A stretch of DNA of 64,000 nucleotides from the NCBI RefSeq assembly GCF_900101825.1, contig NZ_FNAG01000001.1:434001-498000 (forward strand), in the 5' to 3' direction. How positions within the stretch are numbered: the stretch's first letter is position 1; the number at the start of each line of letters is the position of its first letter. Origin of the DNA: Aquimonas voraii (GTDB taxonomy: Bacteria > Pseudomonadota > Gammaproteobacteria > Xanthomonadales > Xanthomonadaceae). The notes under the pieces are model-generated. The model was not told where the DNA came from. It saw only the letters and a list, made by a program, of their open reading frames with translations, and made no database searches. The translations under genes were made by a program, and so were the position numbers. Positions 8,489 to 19,529 of the stretch are shown piece after piece.

Positions 8489-9475
8489 ATGAAGACCCCC
8501 GTCCGCGTTGCAGTCACCGGCGCCGCCGGCCAGATCGGCTACTCCCTGCTGTTCCGCATCGCCTCCGGCGAGATGCTGGGCAAGGACCAGCCCGTGATCC
8601 TGCAGATGCTCGAGCTGCCGATGGAGAAGGCCCAGGCCGCGCTCCGTGGCGTGATGATGGAGCTCGAAGACTGCGCCTTCCCACTGCTGGCCGGCATGGT
8701 TGGCACCGATGATCCGGAGGTCGCCTTCAAGGACGCCGATGTGGCCCTGCTGGTCGGTGCCATGCCGCGCGGCCCGGGCATGGAGCGCAAGGACCTGCTG
8801 CTGAAGAACGCCGAGATCTTCACCGTGCAGGGCCGCGCCCTGAACAAGGTCGCCTCGCGCAACGTGAAGGTGCTGGTCGTTGGCAACCCGGCCAACACCA
8901 ATGCCTACATCGCCATGAAGTCGGCACCGGATCTCGATCCGAAGAACTTCACCGCGATGCTGCGTCTCGACCACAACCGCGCCCTGTCGCAGCTCGCGAC
9001 CAAGGCCGGCGTGGCCGTGGCCGACATCGAAAAGCTGGTGGTGTGGGGCAACCACAGCCCGACCATGTATCCGGACTACCGCTTCGCCACCGCCGGCGGC
9101 GCCTCGCTGAAGGACAAGGTGGCCGACGAGGCTTGGAACCGCGAGACCTTCATCCCCAAGGTCGGCAAGCGCGGAGCGGCGATCATCGAGGCGCGTGGCC
9201 TGTCGTCGGCAGCGTCCGCGGCCAATGCCGCCATCGACCACATCCGTGACTGGGTGCTGGGCACGAACGGCAAGTGGGTGACCATGGGCATTCCGTCCGA
9301 CGGCAGCTACGGCATCCCGAAGGATGTGATGTTCGGCTACCCGGTGACCTGCAAGGACGGCAAGTACGAGATCGTGCAGGGCCTGGCCATTGACGAGTTC
9401 TCGCAGGAGCGCATCAACTTCACGCTCAACGAGCTCGAGGAAGAGCGCGCCGGCGTCGCCCACCTGCTGGGCTGA
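8489..9475 (+). CDS. mdh: Malate dehydrogenase
   Basis: 328 residues; NAD-dependent interconversion of malate and oxaloacetate in the TCA cycle, cytosolic. N-terminal Rossmann motif [14 protein letters not shown], substrate-binding [26 protein letters not shown], and the active-site [13 protein letters not shown] with His189. It belongs to the longer (about 328 residue) bacterial type rather than the 312-residue E. coli type. Shine-Dalgarno ACAGGA lies upstream of the ATG. A strong terminator follows at 9499-9527, ending the unit. Confidence 0.96.
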   Translation: MKTPVRVAVTGAAGQIGYSLLFRIASGEMLGKDQPVILQMLELPMEKAQAALRGVMMELEDCAFPLLAGMVGTDDPEVAFKDADVALLVGAMPRGPGMERKDLLLKNAEIFTVQGRALNKVASRNVKVLVVGNPANTNAYIAMKSAPDLDPKNFTAMLRLDHNRALSQLATKAGVAVADIEKLVVWGNHSPTMYPDYRFATAGGASLKDKVADEAWNRETFIPKVGKRGAAIIEARGLSSAASAANAAIDHIRDWVLGTNGKWVTMGIPSDGSYGIPKDVMFGYPVTCKDGKYEIVQGLAIDEFSQERINFTLNELEEERAGVAHLLG

Positions 9476-9498
9476 AGCCTGCACCGAAGTTGTCCCAG

Positions 9499-9527
9499 GA
9501 AAGGGCGGCCCACGGGCCGCCCTTTTC
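9499..9527 (+). terminator. Rho-independent terminator after mdh
   Basis: AAAGGGCGGCC pairs with GGCCGCCCTTTT around a CACG loop, ending in a short T-run. It starts about 25 bases after the mdh stop. Confidence 0.88.
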
Positions 9528-9578
9528 GCTTCCGGCGCGGCTGGGTCCCGGACTCTACCCTGCCCCGAACTGCCCTTA

Positions 9579-9606
9579 CGAATCCCGAATCCCCAATCTC
9601 CAATCC
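9579..9606 (+). repeat. Four C(C/G)AATC(C/T) heptamers
   Basis: Four consecutive 7-bp units (CGAATCC, CGAATCC, CCAATCT, CCAATCC) in the mdh-prpE gap. One of five such arrays in the window. Confidence 0.8.
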
Positions 9607-9653
9607 CGGCTCTTACCGACCAACGTCGACAGGCGCCGGCTGCCGCATCCGTC

Positions 9654-9659
9654 TAGGCT
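9654..9659 (+). promoter_or_regulatory. Candidate -10 hexamer for prpE
   Basis: TAGGCT 28 bases before the prpE ATG, in a GC-rich context. No clear -35. Confidence 0.28.
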
Positions 9660-9686
9660 TCGTGAGTCCCCCGCGGAGCATCGGCC

Positions 9687-11579
9687 ATGCGTTACGACGA
9701 CCTCTATCGTCACTCGATCGAACAGCCCGAGGACTTCTGGGCGGAGGCCGCCAAGGCCATCGACTGGGAGACCCAGCCCCAGCAGATCCTCGATGACTCT
9801 AAGCCGCCGTTCCGGCGCTGGTTTGTCGGCGGACGCACCAACCTTTGCCATAACGCCATCGACCGTCATCTGGCGGCCCGTCCGGATCAACCTGCTTTGA
9901 TCGCTGTCTCGACCGAGACAGGTCTCCGCCAGACCTGGACCTATGCCCAGCTCTACCGGGCCGTGAGCCAGTGCGCGGCGACGATCCGTTCGCTCGGCGT
10001 GGGCGAGGGCGACCGCGTGGTGATCTACATGCCCAACACCGGCGAGGCGGTCATCGCGATGCTGGCCTGTGCGCGGATTGGCGCGATCCACTCGGTGGTG
10101 TTCGGCGGTTTTGCCGCGCACAACCTCGCCCTGCGCATCGACGATGCTCAGCCCAAACTGCTGATCTGCGCCGATGCCGGCATGCGCTCGGGCAAGGTGA
10201 TCCGCTACAAGCCGCTGGTCGATGCCGCGATCGCCGAGGCGAAGCATCCTCCGGCGCATGTGCTGGTGATGAACCGCGGGCTCGATGGCGATATGCCGCG
10301 CACGCAGGGGCGTGACGTCGACTATGCCGAGGCCTCCGCAGCCTTCGCCGAGACCGAGGTTCCGGTGGTCTGGCGTGAGAGCAACGCGCCCAGCTACCTG
10401 CTCTACACCTCGGGTACCACCGGCAAGCCCAAGGGCGTGCAGCGCGATACCGGCGGCTATGCAGTGGCGCTGGCGCTGTCGATGCGCACCGTCTTCGATG
10501 TCGGGGCGGGCCAGGTGATGTTCTCGACCTCGGACGTCGGCTGGGTGGTGGGGCATTCCTACATCGTCTACGGGCCGCTGATCGTCGGCGCCACGACGAT
10601 CGTCTACGAGGGCCTGCCGACCACGCCCGATCCCGGCATCTGGTGGGAGCTCTGCGCACAGTACGGGGTGCGCACCCTGTTCTCTTCGCCAACCGCGGTG
10701 CGCGTGCTGAAGAAGCAGGACCCTTCCTGGCTCAGCAAGCACGACCTGTCAGCGCTGAAGTGGCTGTTCCTCGCCGGTGAGCCGCTCGATGAGCCCACTG
10801 CGCGCTGGATCAACGACGCGCTGGGCGTGCCGGTGATCGACAACTACTGGCAGACCGAAACCGGCTGGCCGGTGTTGTGCCTGCAGCCGGGGCTTGAGCT
10901 CAAGCCCACCAAGTTCGGTTCGCCCGGCCTGCCCAACCTCGGCTTCAATCTGAAGCTGATCAATGAAGTCAGCGGAGAGCCCTGCGGCGCGGGCGAGAAG
11001 GGCGTGCTGGCGATCGTGCCGCCGCTGCCGCCTGGCTGCCTCAGCACCGTCTGGGGCGACGACGCGCGCTTCCTCTCCAGCTACTTCAGTCATTTCAAGG
11101 AGCTGCTCTACAGCTCGCTGGACTGGGCGATCCGCGATGAAGACGGCTACTACTTCATCCTCGGCCGCACCGATGACGTCATCAACGTCGCCGGGCACCG
11201 CTTGGGAACCCGCGAGATCGAGGAATCCGTGTCGGGATGCGGGGTGGTTGCCGAGGCCGCGGTGATCGGAGCGGCCGATGAGCTGAAGGGCCAGGTGCCG
11301 GTGGTGTTCGCCACGCTCAAGGGCGGCGATGCCGCTGATCGCCGTGCGGCCGCCGACGCGATGATGCGTCAGGTGGTGGAACAGTTGGGGGCCGTCGCGA
11401 AGCCTGCGCGCGTGTATGTGGTGGAGGCGCTGCCCAAGACGCGCTCGGGCAAGCTGCTCAGGCGCTCCTTGCAGGCGCTTGTCGAAAGCCGTGACCCTGG
11501 GGACCTGTCGACGCTCGATGACCCTTCCGCGCTGGAAGCCATTCGTTCTGCGCTGAAGCGAGGGCCGGACCTCGGCTGA
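9687..11579 (+). CDS. prpE: Propionyl-CoA synthetase (acyl-CoA ligase)
   Basis: 630 residues, the usual PrpE/Acs length. ANL-superfamily adenylation motifs are present: LLYTSGTTGKPKGV (P-loop), NYWQTETGWP (aromatic-TE motif), GRTDDVINVAGHRLGT (hinge) and the catalytic PKTRSGKLLRR with Lys589. The opening (YDDLYRHSIEQPEDFWAEAA) and GGFAAHNLALRIDDA fit PrpE better than acetyl-CoA synthetase. It activates propionate (and probably acetate) to the acyl-CoA. No prpBCD genes are adjacent, so it is an orphan copy and propionate specificity is inferred from similarity only. Confidence 0.85.
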   Translation: MRYDDLYRHSIEQPEDFWAEAAKAIDWETQPQQILDDSKPPFRRWFVGGRTNLCHNAIDRHLAARPDQPALIAVSTETGLRQTWTYAQLYRAVSQCAATIRSLGVGEGDRVVIYMPNTGEAVIAMLACARIGAIHSVVFGGFAAHNLALRIDDAQPKLLICADAGMRSGKVIRYKPLVDAAIAEAKHPPAHVLVMNRGLDGDMPRTQGRDVDYAEASAAFAETEVPVVWRESNAPSYLLYTSGTTGKPKGVQRDTGGYAVALALSMRTVFDVGAGQVMFSTSDVGWVVGHSYIVYGPLIVGATTIVYEGLPTTPDPGIWWELCAQYGVRTLFSSPTAVRVLKKQDPSWLSKHDLSALKWLFLAGEPLDEPTARWINDALGVPVIDNYWQTETGWPVLCLQPGLELKPTKFGSPGLPNLGFNLKLINEVSGEPCGAGEKGVLAIVPPLPPGCLSTVWGDDARFLSSYFSHFKELLYSSLDWAIRDEDGYYFILGRTDDVINVAGHRLGTREIEESVSGCGVVAEAAVIGAADELKGQVPVVFATLKGGDAADRRAAADAMMRQVVEQLGAVAKPARVYVVEALPKTRSGKLLRRSLQALVESRDPGDLSTLDDPSALEAIRSALKRGPDLG

Positions 11580-11603
11580 GCTGTGCCTGACAGCAAAAAT
11601 GAC

Positions 11604-11631
11604 AACGGCGACCCTGGATGGGGTCGCCGTT
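11604..11631. terminator. Hairpin terminator between prpE and the convergent hydrolase gene
   Basis: AACGGCGACCC and GGGTCGCCGTT form a perfect 11-bp stem with a six-base loop. The A-run (CAAAAATG) before it becomes a T-run on the minus strand, so it best terminates the minus-strand hydrolase gene, and it may act on both. Confidence 0.7.
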
Positions 11632-11659
11632 CGGCAAGCTGTCCGAATAGCTCGGTCAG

Positions 11660-12106
11660 CTAAAGCTCGTACACGCTGTAGAACGCGTGATCACCGATCA
11701 GTGCCACCGGAGTGCCCTGGGCCCAATTGGGACGCTTTGCCAGATCGTTCACCAGGAAGTGGCTGGCTCCGGGAACGACTTGGCGCCTGGACTCGCTCGG
11801 ATTGCGCCAGTCGCGCATGGCATCGAAAGCCACCGCGGCCGCCCGGTCCCAGGCCTTAGGATTCTTGATCACGAACTTGCCCGAAACCAGCGTTGGCGCG
11901 AATTGGCGAGGCGAGGTCACCACCGAGCACACGGAGTCGCCCCAGCGACCGTCTTCGAGGCGACGAAGCGCGACTTCAGCAACGGCCCGCTGGCCGAGAA
12001 TCGACTGGTTGCGGGCTTCAAGGTAGATGGTGGTCGTGAGGCACAGCGGGTCGGCGACCGGCTGCGGCAACACGTTGGCCAACCAGAGGATCCAGGCCAG
12101 TTTCAT
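11660..12106 (-). CDS. SleB-like cell-wall hydrolase
   Basis: 148 residues with a short hydrophobic N-terminus that could be a signal peptide. TTIYLEARNQSILGQRAVAEVALRR (candidate catalytic Glu30) and the C-terminal GASHFLV...IGDHAFYSV pattern match the SleB/CwlJ hydrolase domain, which cleaves peptidoglycan in spore-formers and is widespread in proteobacteria with other roles. AGGAG stands six bases before the ATG. It is an isolated gene, convergent with prpE; I see no prophage genes beside it. Confidence 0.82.
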   Translation of the reverse strand: MKLAWILWLANVLPQPVADPLCLTTTIYLEARNQSILGQRAVAEVALRRLEDGRWGDSVCSVVTSPRQFAPTLVSGKFVIKNPKAWDRAAAVAFDAMRDWRNPSESRRQVVPGASHFLVNDLAKRPNWAQGTPVALIGDHAFYSVYEL

Positions 12107-12463
12107 GCGGACTCCTGTTCCGTTGCGTCGGAGTTGAGTTCCCGCGCTCGAACACGTCGCGCCTTCTTGAGGTGGCGTCGGGTGCGGTAGCGGGGGAATA
12201 CGCCGACATGGCGTTGAAGGTCACGCCTGGCGAGGGCAGGAAGGGCGCCTCGTCGCCAGCCGCTTTACGGATGTGAACGTTCGTTGTGCACGATCAACGA
12301 GGACGTTCGCGCCCCCGGTTCGGGCCGGGCACCGCGGGGCGGACTGGTGGCGAGAGTACTGCTCAAAAGTAAACGCAGCCTGAATGCTTCCGTTCAGTCC
12401 TGAACGAAAGCTGCCTTGCATTTCTGTTCTTCTGAATAGCTATGTGTGGCATGCGGGCCTGCA
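12107..12463. other. Non-coding gap with two dyads
   Basis: No convincing gene in these 357 bases between fadH and the hydrolase gene (both minus strand). Two dyads are visible: 12276-12307 (AACGT TCGTTG, eight-base loop, CAACGA GG ACGTT) and 12386-12411, centred on CGTTCAG-TC-CTGAACG with flanking GCTT/AAGC. Neither has a T-run, so operator sites or mRNA structures are as likely as terminators. The stretch 12361-12440 is less GC-rich than its surroundings. Confidence 0.5.
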
Positions 12464-14804
<2,341 letters not shown>

Positions 14805-15887
14805 ATGCAGAAGAACCTCCTTTGCTGCGCGCTGCTGGCTGGCGTCGGTTTCGTTGGCGCCGTGAACGCGCAGGACTTCGATGATCGCTGGTATGTCGGC
14901 GCGTCCGCCGGGATCGTCGAATTCGACGATGTGCGCGGCTTGAAGGACAACGCCCAGTTCGGCCTGAACTTCGGCAAGTTCTTCACTCCGAACTGGTCGC
15001 TCGACGCCGAAGTTGGCTACACCAACCCGCAGCTGCGCGGCAATTCGCTCAACTGGAGCCAGTACGGTCTGGGTCTGACGGGTCGTTACCACTTCCGCGA
15101 GGCGGGCGACAACTGGGGCCCCTACCTGGCGCTGGGCGCTGGCCTGTGGCGCCATGAGCGCGAGTTCGAAAGTCCCGTCGGCGCCCCCGGGCAGATCAAG
15201 GGCAACAATTTCGCGATGAACCTGGGCGTCGGCATCCAGCGCGACTTCGGCCGCGCCATGGTGCGCGCCGAGTACGGTGCCCGCTTCGACTTCGACAGCG
15301 AGAGCGTGGGCAACGAAGACTGGTTCGCCGACCGCGTCATGTCGCTGGGCGTCAGCTTCCCGCTGGGCGCCAAGGCGGAAGCCCCGGTCGAGGCCCCGGC
15401 TCCGGCCCCGGCTCCGGCCCCGCAGGTCAGCTGCGCCGATCTGGACGACGACGGCGACGGCGTCAACAACTGCGAAGACAAGTGCCCGAACAGCACCCCC
15501 GGCCAGACCGTGGGTCCGGACGGCTGCCCGGTGCCGGTCACCATCGACCTGCGCGGCGTGAACTTCGACTTCGACAAGTCGACTCTGCGCCCGGACGCGG
15601 TCGCCACCCTGAACGAAGTCGTTAGCATCCTGCGCCAGTACAGCGATCTGCGCGTGGAAGTGGCCGGCCACACCGACCTCTGCGGTTCGGACGCCTACAA
15701 CCAGACCCTGTCGCAGGCGCGCGCCCAGGCGGTGTACGACTTCCTGACCAGCAATGGCATCAGCGCTTCGCGTCTGGTCGGCCCGACCGGCTACGGCGAG
15801 AGCCGTCCGCTGCAGCCCACCGGCCAGAACCTGCCGGAGTGCAAGAACGAGACGAACCGCCGCACCGAGCTGAACGTGCAGAACTGA
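14805..15887 (+). CDS. OmpA-family outer-membrane protein
   Basis: 360 residues. Signal peptide MQKNLLCCALLAGVGFVGAVNA, then an eight-strand-type beta-barrel (residues about 25-190), a Pro-Ala linker (APVEAPAPAPAPAP), one calcium-binding type-3 repeat (DLDDDGDGVNNCEDKCPNS) and a C-terminal OmpA/MotB domain (NFDFDKSTLRPDA, NQTLSQARAQAVYDFL) that binds peptidoglycan. It ties the outer membrane to the wall. The start is supported by AGGAGA, and a strong terminator follows, so it is monocistronic and probably highly expressed. Confidence 0.92.
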   Translation: MQKNLLCCALLAGVGFVGAVNAQDFDDRWYVGASAGIVEFDDVRGLKDNAQFGLNFGKFFTPNWSLDAEVGYTNPQLRGNSLNWSQYGLGLTGRYHFREAGDNWGPYLALGAGLWRHEREFESPVGAPGQIKGNNFAMNLGVGIQRDFGRAMVRAEYGARFDFDSESVGNEDWFADRVMSLGVSFPLGAKAEAPVEAPAPAPAPAPQVSCADLDDDGDGVNNCEDKCPNSTPGQTVGPDGCPVPVTIDLRGVNFDFDKSTLRPDAVATLNEVVSILRQYSDLRVEVAGHTDLCGSDAYNQTLSQARAQAVYDFLTSNGISASRLVGPTGYGESRPLQPTGQNLPECKNETNRRTELNVQN

Positions 15888-15911
15888 TCCGCCCGCGCAG
15901 CGAGCAACACC

Positions 15912-15948
15912 CGAAAGCCCGGCCTCGTGCCGGGCTTTCGCTTTTCTT
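15912..15948 (+). terminator. Strong Rho-independent terminator after the OmpA gene
   Basis: CGAAAGCCCGGC (15912-15923) pairs perfectly with GCCGGGCTTTCG (15929-15940) over a five-base loop, then CTTTTCTT. Confidence 0.93.
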
Positions 15949-16093
15949 CGTGGCCCCTGGGTTCCTTTTTGCGGGAGGCGGGCGGAACAGGGCTGTCGCG
16001 AAGCGGTGTCGGTGGGCGATCCGATAGGCACTTGACCGACAATCCGCGCAGCCGCGATGGTGCCGTCGTCATTCCAAGCCCAGCCCACACGCC

Positions 16094-17119
16094 ATGACTG
16101 CTCGTCGCTCGCGTCTCGCTCTTGCACTCACGCTTGCCCTGCCGCTGGCCGCGCAGGCCGATGAAGACCGCTTTGCCCTGGTCATCCACGGCGGTGCAGG
16201 CACCCTGACGCGCGAGGCGATCACGCCCGAGATCGATGCCGCCATCCGTGAGGATCTGAATCGCGCGCTGGACGCCGGTGCCGCCGTGCTGTCGCAAGGC
16301 GGGGCCAGCCTCGATGCCGTGGTGGCGTCCGTGAAGGTGCTGGAGGACTCGCCCTACTTCAACGCCGGCAAGGGGGCGGTATTCACCCACGAAGGCCACA
16401 ACGAGCTGGACGCGTCGATCATGGACGGCAGCACGCGCCGTGCCGGCGCGGTCGCGGGGCTGCGCACCGTTCGCAATCCGATCGATCTCGCTCGCCGGGT
16501 GATGGACGATTCGCCGCACGTGATGCTGATCGGCGAGGGTGCCGAGCGTTTCGCCCGGGAGCGCGGCATCGAGCGGGTCGACCCGTCCTACTTCCGCACC
16601 GAGCAGCGATGGCAGCAGTTGCAGACCGTGCTGGAGCGCGAGAAGGCGCAGGCGGCGATGCCCGCTTCGACCTATTTCGGCACCGTCGGTGCAGTGGCCT
16701 TCGATCACGGCGGGCGCATCGCTGCGGCAACCTCGACCGGCGGCATGGTCAACAAGCGCTGGGGCCGCGTCGGCGACGCGCCGATCATCGGCGCCGGCAC
16801 GTACGCCGATGCGGGCTGCGGCGTCTCCGCCACCGGCTGGGGCGAGTACTTCATCCGCCTCTCGGTGGCCCACGACATCTGCGCGCGAATGCGCTACGGC
16901 TGGCAGACGCTGGCGGTTGCCGCCGACGCCGTGCTCCTGGAGGAGGTGCCCAAGCTGGGCGGCGATGGCGGGGTCATCGCCATTGACGGCAAGGGGGCGA
17001 TCCGCATGCCCTTCAATACCGCAGGCATGTACCGCGGCTGGATTACCGTGGAGGGCGAGCGCGGTGTGGCGATCTTCGCGGACGAGTCCGATCCGGACGG
17101 GCGCACAACGCCCAATTAA
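16094..17119 (+). CDS. iaaA: Exported isoaspartyl peptidase / L-asparaginase
   Basis: 341 residues. Opens with a signal peptide (SRLALALTLALPLAAQA, cleavage before DEDRF), so a periplasmic location is predicted. Ntn-hydrolase features: VIHGGAGTL, NAGKGAVFTHEG, DASIMDGSTRRAGAV, and the autocleavage site YFGTVGAVAFD with nucleophile Thr197. The precursor should split into alpha and beta subunits. It cleaves isoaspartyl dipeptides and some asparagine. Convergent with the AIM24 gene across two back-to-back hairpins. Confidence 0.92.
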   Translation: MTARRSRLALALTLALPLAAQADEDRFALVIHGGAGTLTREAITPEIDAAIREDLNRALDAGAAVLSQGGASLDAVVASVKVLEDSPYFNAGKGAVFTHEGHNELDASIMDGSTRRAGAVAGLRTVRNPIDLARRVMDDSPHVMLIGEGAERFARERGIERVDPSYFRTEQRWQQLQTVLEREKAQAAMPASTYFGTVGAVAFDHGGRIAAATSTGGMVNKRWGRVGDAPIIGAGTYADAGCGVSATGWGEYFIRLSVAHDICARMRYGWQTLAVAADAVLLEEVPKLGGDGGVIAIDGKGAIRMPFNTAGMYRGWITVEGERGVAIFADESDPDGRTTPN

Positions 17120-17144
17120 GCCGACTGAAGCGTCAGCGTTGAAA

Positions 17145-17209
17145 CGTTCTCGGGAGGATCCATCGGCCGAGAACGCGACAGGCGCCGCGGCGACCGCGGC
17201 GCCTGTCGC
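17145..17209. repeat. Two back-to-back hairpins between convergent genes
   Basis: CGTTCTCGG (17145-17153) pairs with CCGAGAACG (17167-17175). Starting at the same base, a perfect 16-bp stem (17175-17190 with 17194-17209) has a three-base CGA loop. Neither strand shows a T-run. It probably blocks read-through in both directions or protects the 3' ends of both mRNAs. Confidence 0.7.
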
Positions 17210-17221
17210 AGTCGAAGGAGC

Positions 17222-18229
17222 TCAGAAGCCGCGATCGCCGGAGAGCAGACCTCCAAGCCCGCCAAGCACCGAGCCTTCCTCCTTGCTGCCGCCGCGCTGG
17301 TAGGCTGCGGCGAACATGCGCCCGGCCATGCGCGAGAAGGGCAGGGACTGCAGCCAGACATGGCCGGGGCCCGTCAGCGTGGCGAGGAACACGCCCTCGC
17401 CGCCGAACAGCATCGACTTGATGCCGCCCACCGGCTTGACGTCAAAGCCCACCGTCTGCGAGAGCGCAACCACGCAGCCGGTGTCCACGTCGAGGCGCTC
17501 ACCCGCCTTGAGCTCGCGCTCGACCACGGTGCCGCCGGCGTGCACGAAGACCTGACCGTCGCCCTCAAGCTTCTGCATGATGAAGCCCTCGCCGCCGAAC
17601 AGCGCGGTCATGATCTTCTTCTGGAAGAAGATGCCGATGCTGACTCCGCGTGCGGCGCACAGGAAGCTGTCCTTCTGGCAGATCAGGCGGCCGCCGTAGT
17701 TCTTCAGCGACAGCGGGATGATGGTGCCCGGGTAGGGCGAGGCAAAGGCGACCTTGGCCTTGCCGCTGCCCGCGTTCGAGAACAGCGTGGTGAACAGGCT
17801 CTCGCCGGTGATCACGCGCTTGCCGGCGCCCAGCAGCTTGTCCATGAAGCTGCCGCCCTGGCCGCTGTGGCTGCCGTCGCCGAACACCGTCTCCATCTGG
17901 ATCTGGGCGTCCTTGAACATCATCGCGCCCGCTTCGGCGACGGCGCTCTCGCCGGGGTCGAGTTCGATCTCGACGAACTGCATGTCGTGGCCGAAGACCT
18001 GGTAATCGATTTCGTCGGCGCTGCGCTGCCCGACCGGAGGCGGCGCCACGGGTGCGGCCATCGCCGTGCTGCCTCCGGTGAGTTCGGTGCAGGCGCTGAT
18101 CGGCATCCATTCGGCGAAGCCCGCGCGCCAGCAATGACCGTTGGGATTCTGCCGCGCCTGCGCGGCGGCGGCGGCGTGGTCGAGCGGGCCGGTCTGCTGG
18201 CCGCCGTAGCTGAGGTACCAAGCGTGCAT
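17222..18229 (-). CDS. GYF_2 + AIM24/TIGR00266 family protein
   Basis: 335 residues. Residues 1-50 (WYLSYGGQQTGPL...HCWRAGFAEWMPI) form a GYF_2-type domain, a small module thought to bind proline-rich peptides. After a short linker (VAPPPVG) comes a full TIGR00266/AIM24 domain from DYQVFGHDMQFVEIELDPGESAVAEAGAMMF to FSRMAGRMFAAA, a beta-rich fold of unknown function. AAGGA precedes the ATG. It follows the YebE-like gene by 11 bases, in the same direction. That neighbour contains a nine-proline run, an attractive but unproven ligand for the GYF domain. Confidence 0.85.
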   Translation of the reverse strand: MHAWYLSYGGQQTGPLDHAAAAAQARQNPNGHCWRAGFAEWMPISACTELTGGSTAMAAPVAPPPVGQRSADEIDYQVFGHDMQFVEIELDPGESAVAEAGAMMFKDAQIQMETVFGDGSHSGQGGSFMDKLLGAGKRVITGESLFTTLFSNAGSGKAKVAFASPYPGTIIPLSLKNYGGRLICQKDSFLCAARGVSIGIFFQKKIMTALFGGEGFIMQKLEGDGQVFVHAGGTVVERELKAGERLDVDTGCVVALSQTVGFDVKPVGGIKSMLFGGEGVFLATLTGPGHVWLQSLPFSRMAGRMFAAAYQRGGSKEEGSVLGGLGGLLSGDRGF

Positions 18230-18240
18230 GGGGACGTCCT

Positions 18241-18921
18241 TTACTGCGGAAGGGAAGCGAACTGCGCGTCGAGCTCGGCGCGCTGCGAATCATCGAGCTT
18301 GAGGCCCTCGGCCAGACGCTGCATCCAGCGGCGTTCGGCCTCGGTATCGATGCTGATGGTGATCAGCGCGGCGGCATAGACCTCGGCCGCCAGATGCGCG
18401 GGGGTCTGCGCCAGCAGCTCGGGCATGGACAGCGGCTGGGCCAGTTCATGGCGCAGTGCGGCGAGGTCATCGGCGTCGAGGCCCGCGTCCTGGGCGCGAC
18501 CGAGAATGGCCTCGCGCTCGTTGCCGTCGATCAGACCGTCGGCCGCGGCGGCCGCGATCATGCTGCGGATGACCAGCAGTGCCTCAGGGACCAGCGTCCG
18601 CTGCGCATGTATCGGTGCCGGAATGGCGGCCGGCGCCGGCGGTGGTGGCGGGGGAGGCGGTGGGCTCATCGCTGGCAGCGGCTGCGCGGTCGGCGCGGCT
18701 GAGGCCGGCGATGTGGACTGGCCCTTGTAGTGCTCCCACGCGGCCATGGCCACGCCGAGCGCGCCGAGGCCAAGCGCTGCCTTCTGGCCCGTGCCCAGGC
18801 CGCCCAGGGCGCCGCCGATGCCGCCCCGCGACTTGTACTTCTTGCGGCCGCGATCGCCGCCCAGGGCGCCACCCAGGGCGCCGCCCAGCATCTGCTTCAG
18901 TAGTCGCTCGGGGTCGAACAT
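18241..18921 (-). CDS. YebE-like DUF533 (TerB-fold) protein
   Basis: 226 residues. Gly-rich N-terminus (MLGGALGGALGGDRG, GGIGGALGGLGTGQKAALGLGALGVAMAAWEHY) that may contact the membrane, a nine-residue proline run in the linker near residues 86-94, then a TerB-like helical domain (LLVIRSMIAAAAADGLIDGNEREAILGRAQDAGLD ... AAEVYAAALITISIDTEAERRWMQRLAEGL). It matches E. coli YebE/DUF533, of unknown function. First gene of a two-gene unit with the AIM24 gene; divergent from dgkA. Confidence 0.85.
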   Translation of the reverse strand: MFDPERLLKQMLGGALGGALGGDRGRKKYKSRGGIGGALGGLGTGQKAALGLGALGVAMAAWEHYKGQSTSPASAAPTAQPLPAMSPPPPPPPPPAPAAIPAPIHAQRTLVPEALLVIRSMIAAAAADGLIDGNEREAILGRAQDAGLDADDLAALRHELAQPLSMPELLAQTPAHLAAEVYAAALITISIDTEAERRWMQRLAEGLKLDDSQRAELDAQFASLPQ

Positions 18922-19045
18922 CGTTGCGGTTCTCCGTGGTGGTCAGTGCGGACTCGAGGATGCGCGACGCGCGCGCCGCGGGGCTGTGACGGCCGGTGGC
19001 GGATGGTAGCGCCTGCCGGCGCTTCGCCAAGCCGGGCGGGCCGAC

Positions 19046-19051
19046 TACACT
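19046..19051 (+). promoter_or_regulatory. Candidate -10 hexamer for dgkA
   Basis: TACACT 52 bases before the dgkA ATG. A poor -35 (TTCGCC) lies 17 bases upstream. The same hexamer precedes mltD, hfq and hflK. Confidence 0.4.
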
Positions 19052-19102
19052 ATCCGGCCTGCCGCGCCTTCGCGGCCGCTGCAGCCTTGGACCTCGCGAC
19101 AC

Positions 19103-19489
19103 ATGCCTGACCGCGTCAACTCCCTGATCCCACGCGGCCCCGGCGGCATGTGGAAGGCGTTCAAGTGGTCGATGCAGGGCCTGGCGGCGGCGTTCCGGCT
19201 GGAAGCCTCCTTCCGTCTCGAGGTTTATCTGTTCGTCGTGCTCGGCCCGCTCGGCCTGTGGCTTGGACAGACGCCGCTGGAGCGCGCGGTGCTGGTCGGC
19301 AGCCTGCTGCTCGTGCTGTCGGCGGAACTGCTCAACTCGGCGATCGAGTCGGCCGTTGACCGCATGGGCCCCGAGCACAATGAGTTCGCCGGCCGCGCCA
19401 AGGACATGGGCTCGGCCGCGGTCTTCGTGCTGATGATGAACGTACTGCTGTGCTGGGCGCTGCTGCTTCTGCCGCGCGTCTGGCCCTGA
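19103..19489 (+). CDS. dgkA: Diacylglycerol kinase
   Basis: 128 residues, the usual small integral-membrane form with three predicted helices. Family signature LLNSAIESAVDRMGPEHNEFAGRAKDMGSAAVF holds the catalytic Glu and the GRAKDMGSAAV segment. It phosphorylates diacylglycerol to phosphatidic acid, recycling lipid released by glycerol-phosphate transfer. rlmI follows after 40 bases in the same direction. Confidence 0.94.
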   Translation: MPDRVNSLIPRGPGGMWKAFKWSMQGLAAAFRLEASFRLEVYLFVVLGPLGLWLGQTPLERAVLVGSLLLVLSAELLNSAIESAVDRMGPEHNEFAGRAKDMGSAAVFVLMMNVLLCWALLLLPRVWP

Positions 19490-19529
19490 CCCCGCCGCGC
19501 TCCGTGCCGGCATCAAGGAAACCCCCGCA

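Noticed and set aside
11660-12106. SleB-like hydrolase as evidence of a prophage
   Set aside because: No other phage genes, attachment repeats or composition change around it.
12221-12421. 66-codon minus-strand frame in the fadH-hydrolase gap
   Set aside because: No Shine-Dalgarno, no recognisable fold, and it spans a dyad; treated as non-coding.
17175-17209. Classical Rho-independent terminator
   Set aside because: Perfect stem but no T-run on either strand; kept only as a hairpin.
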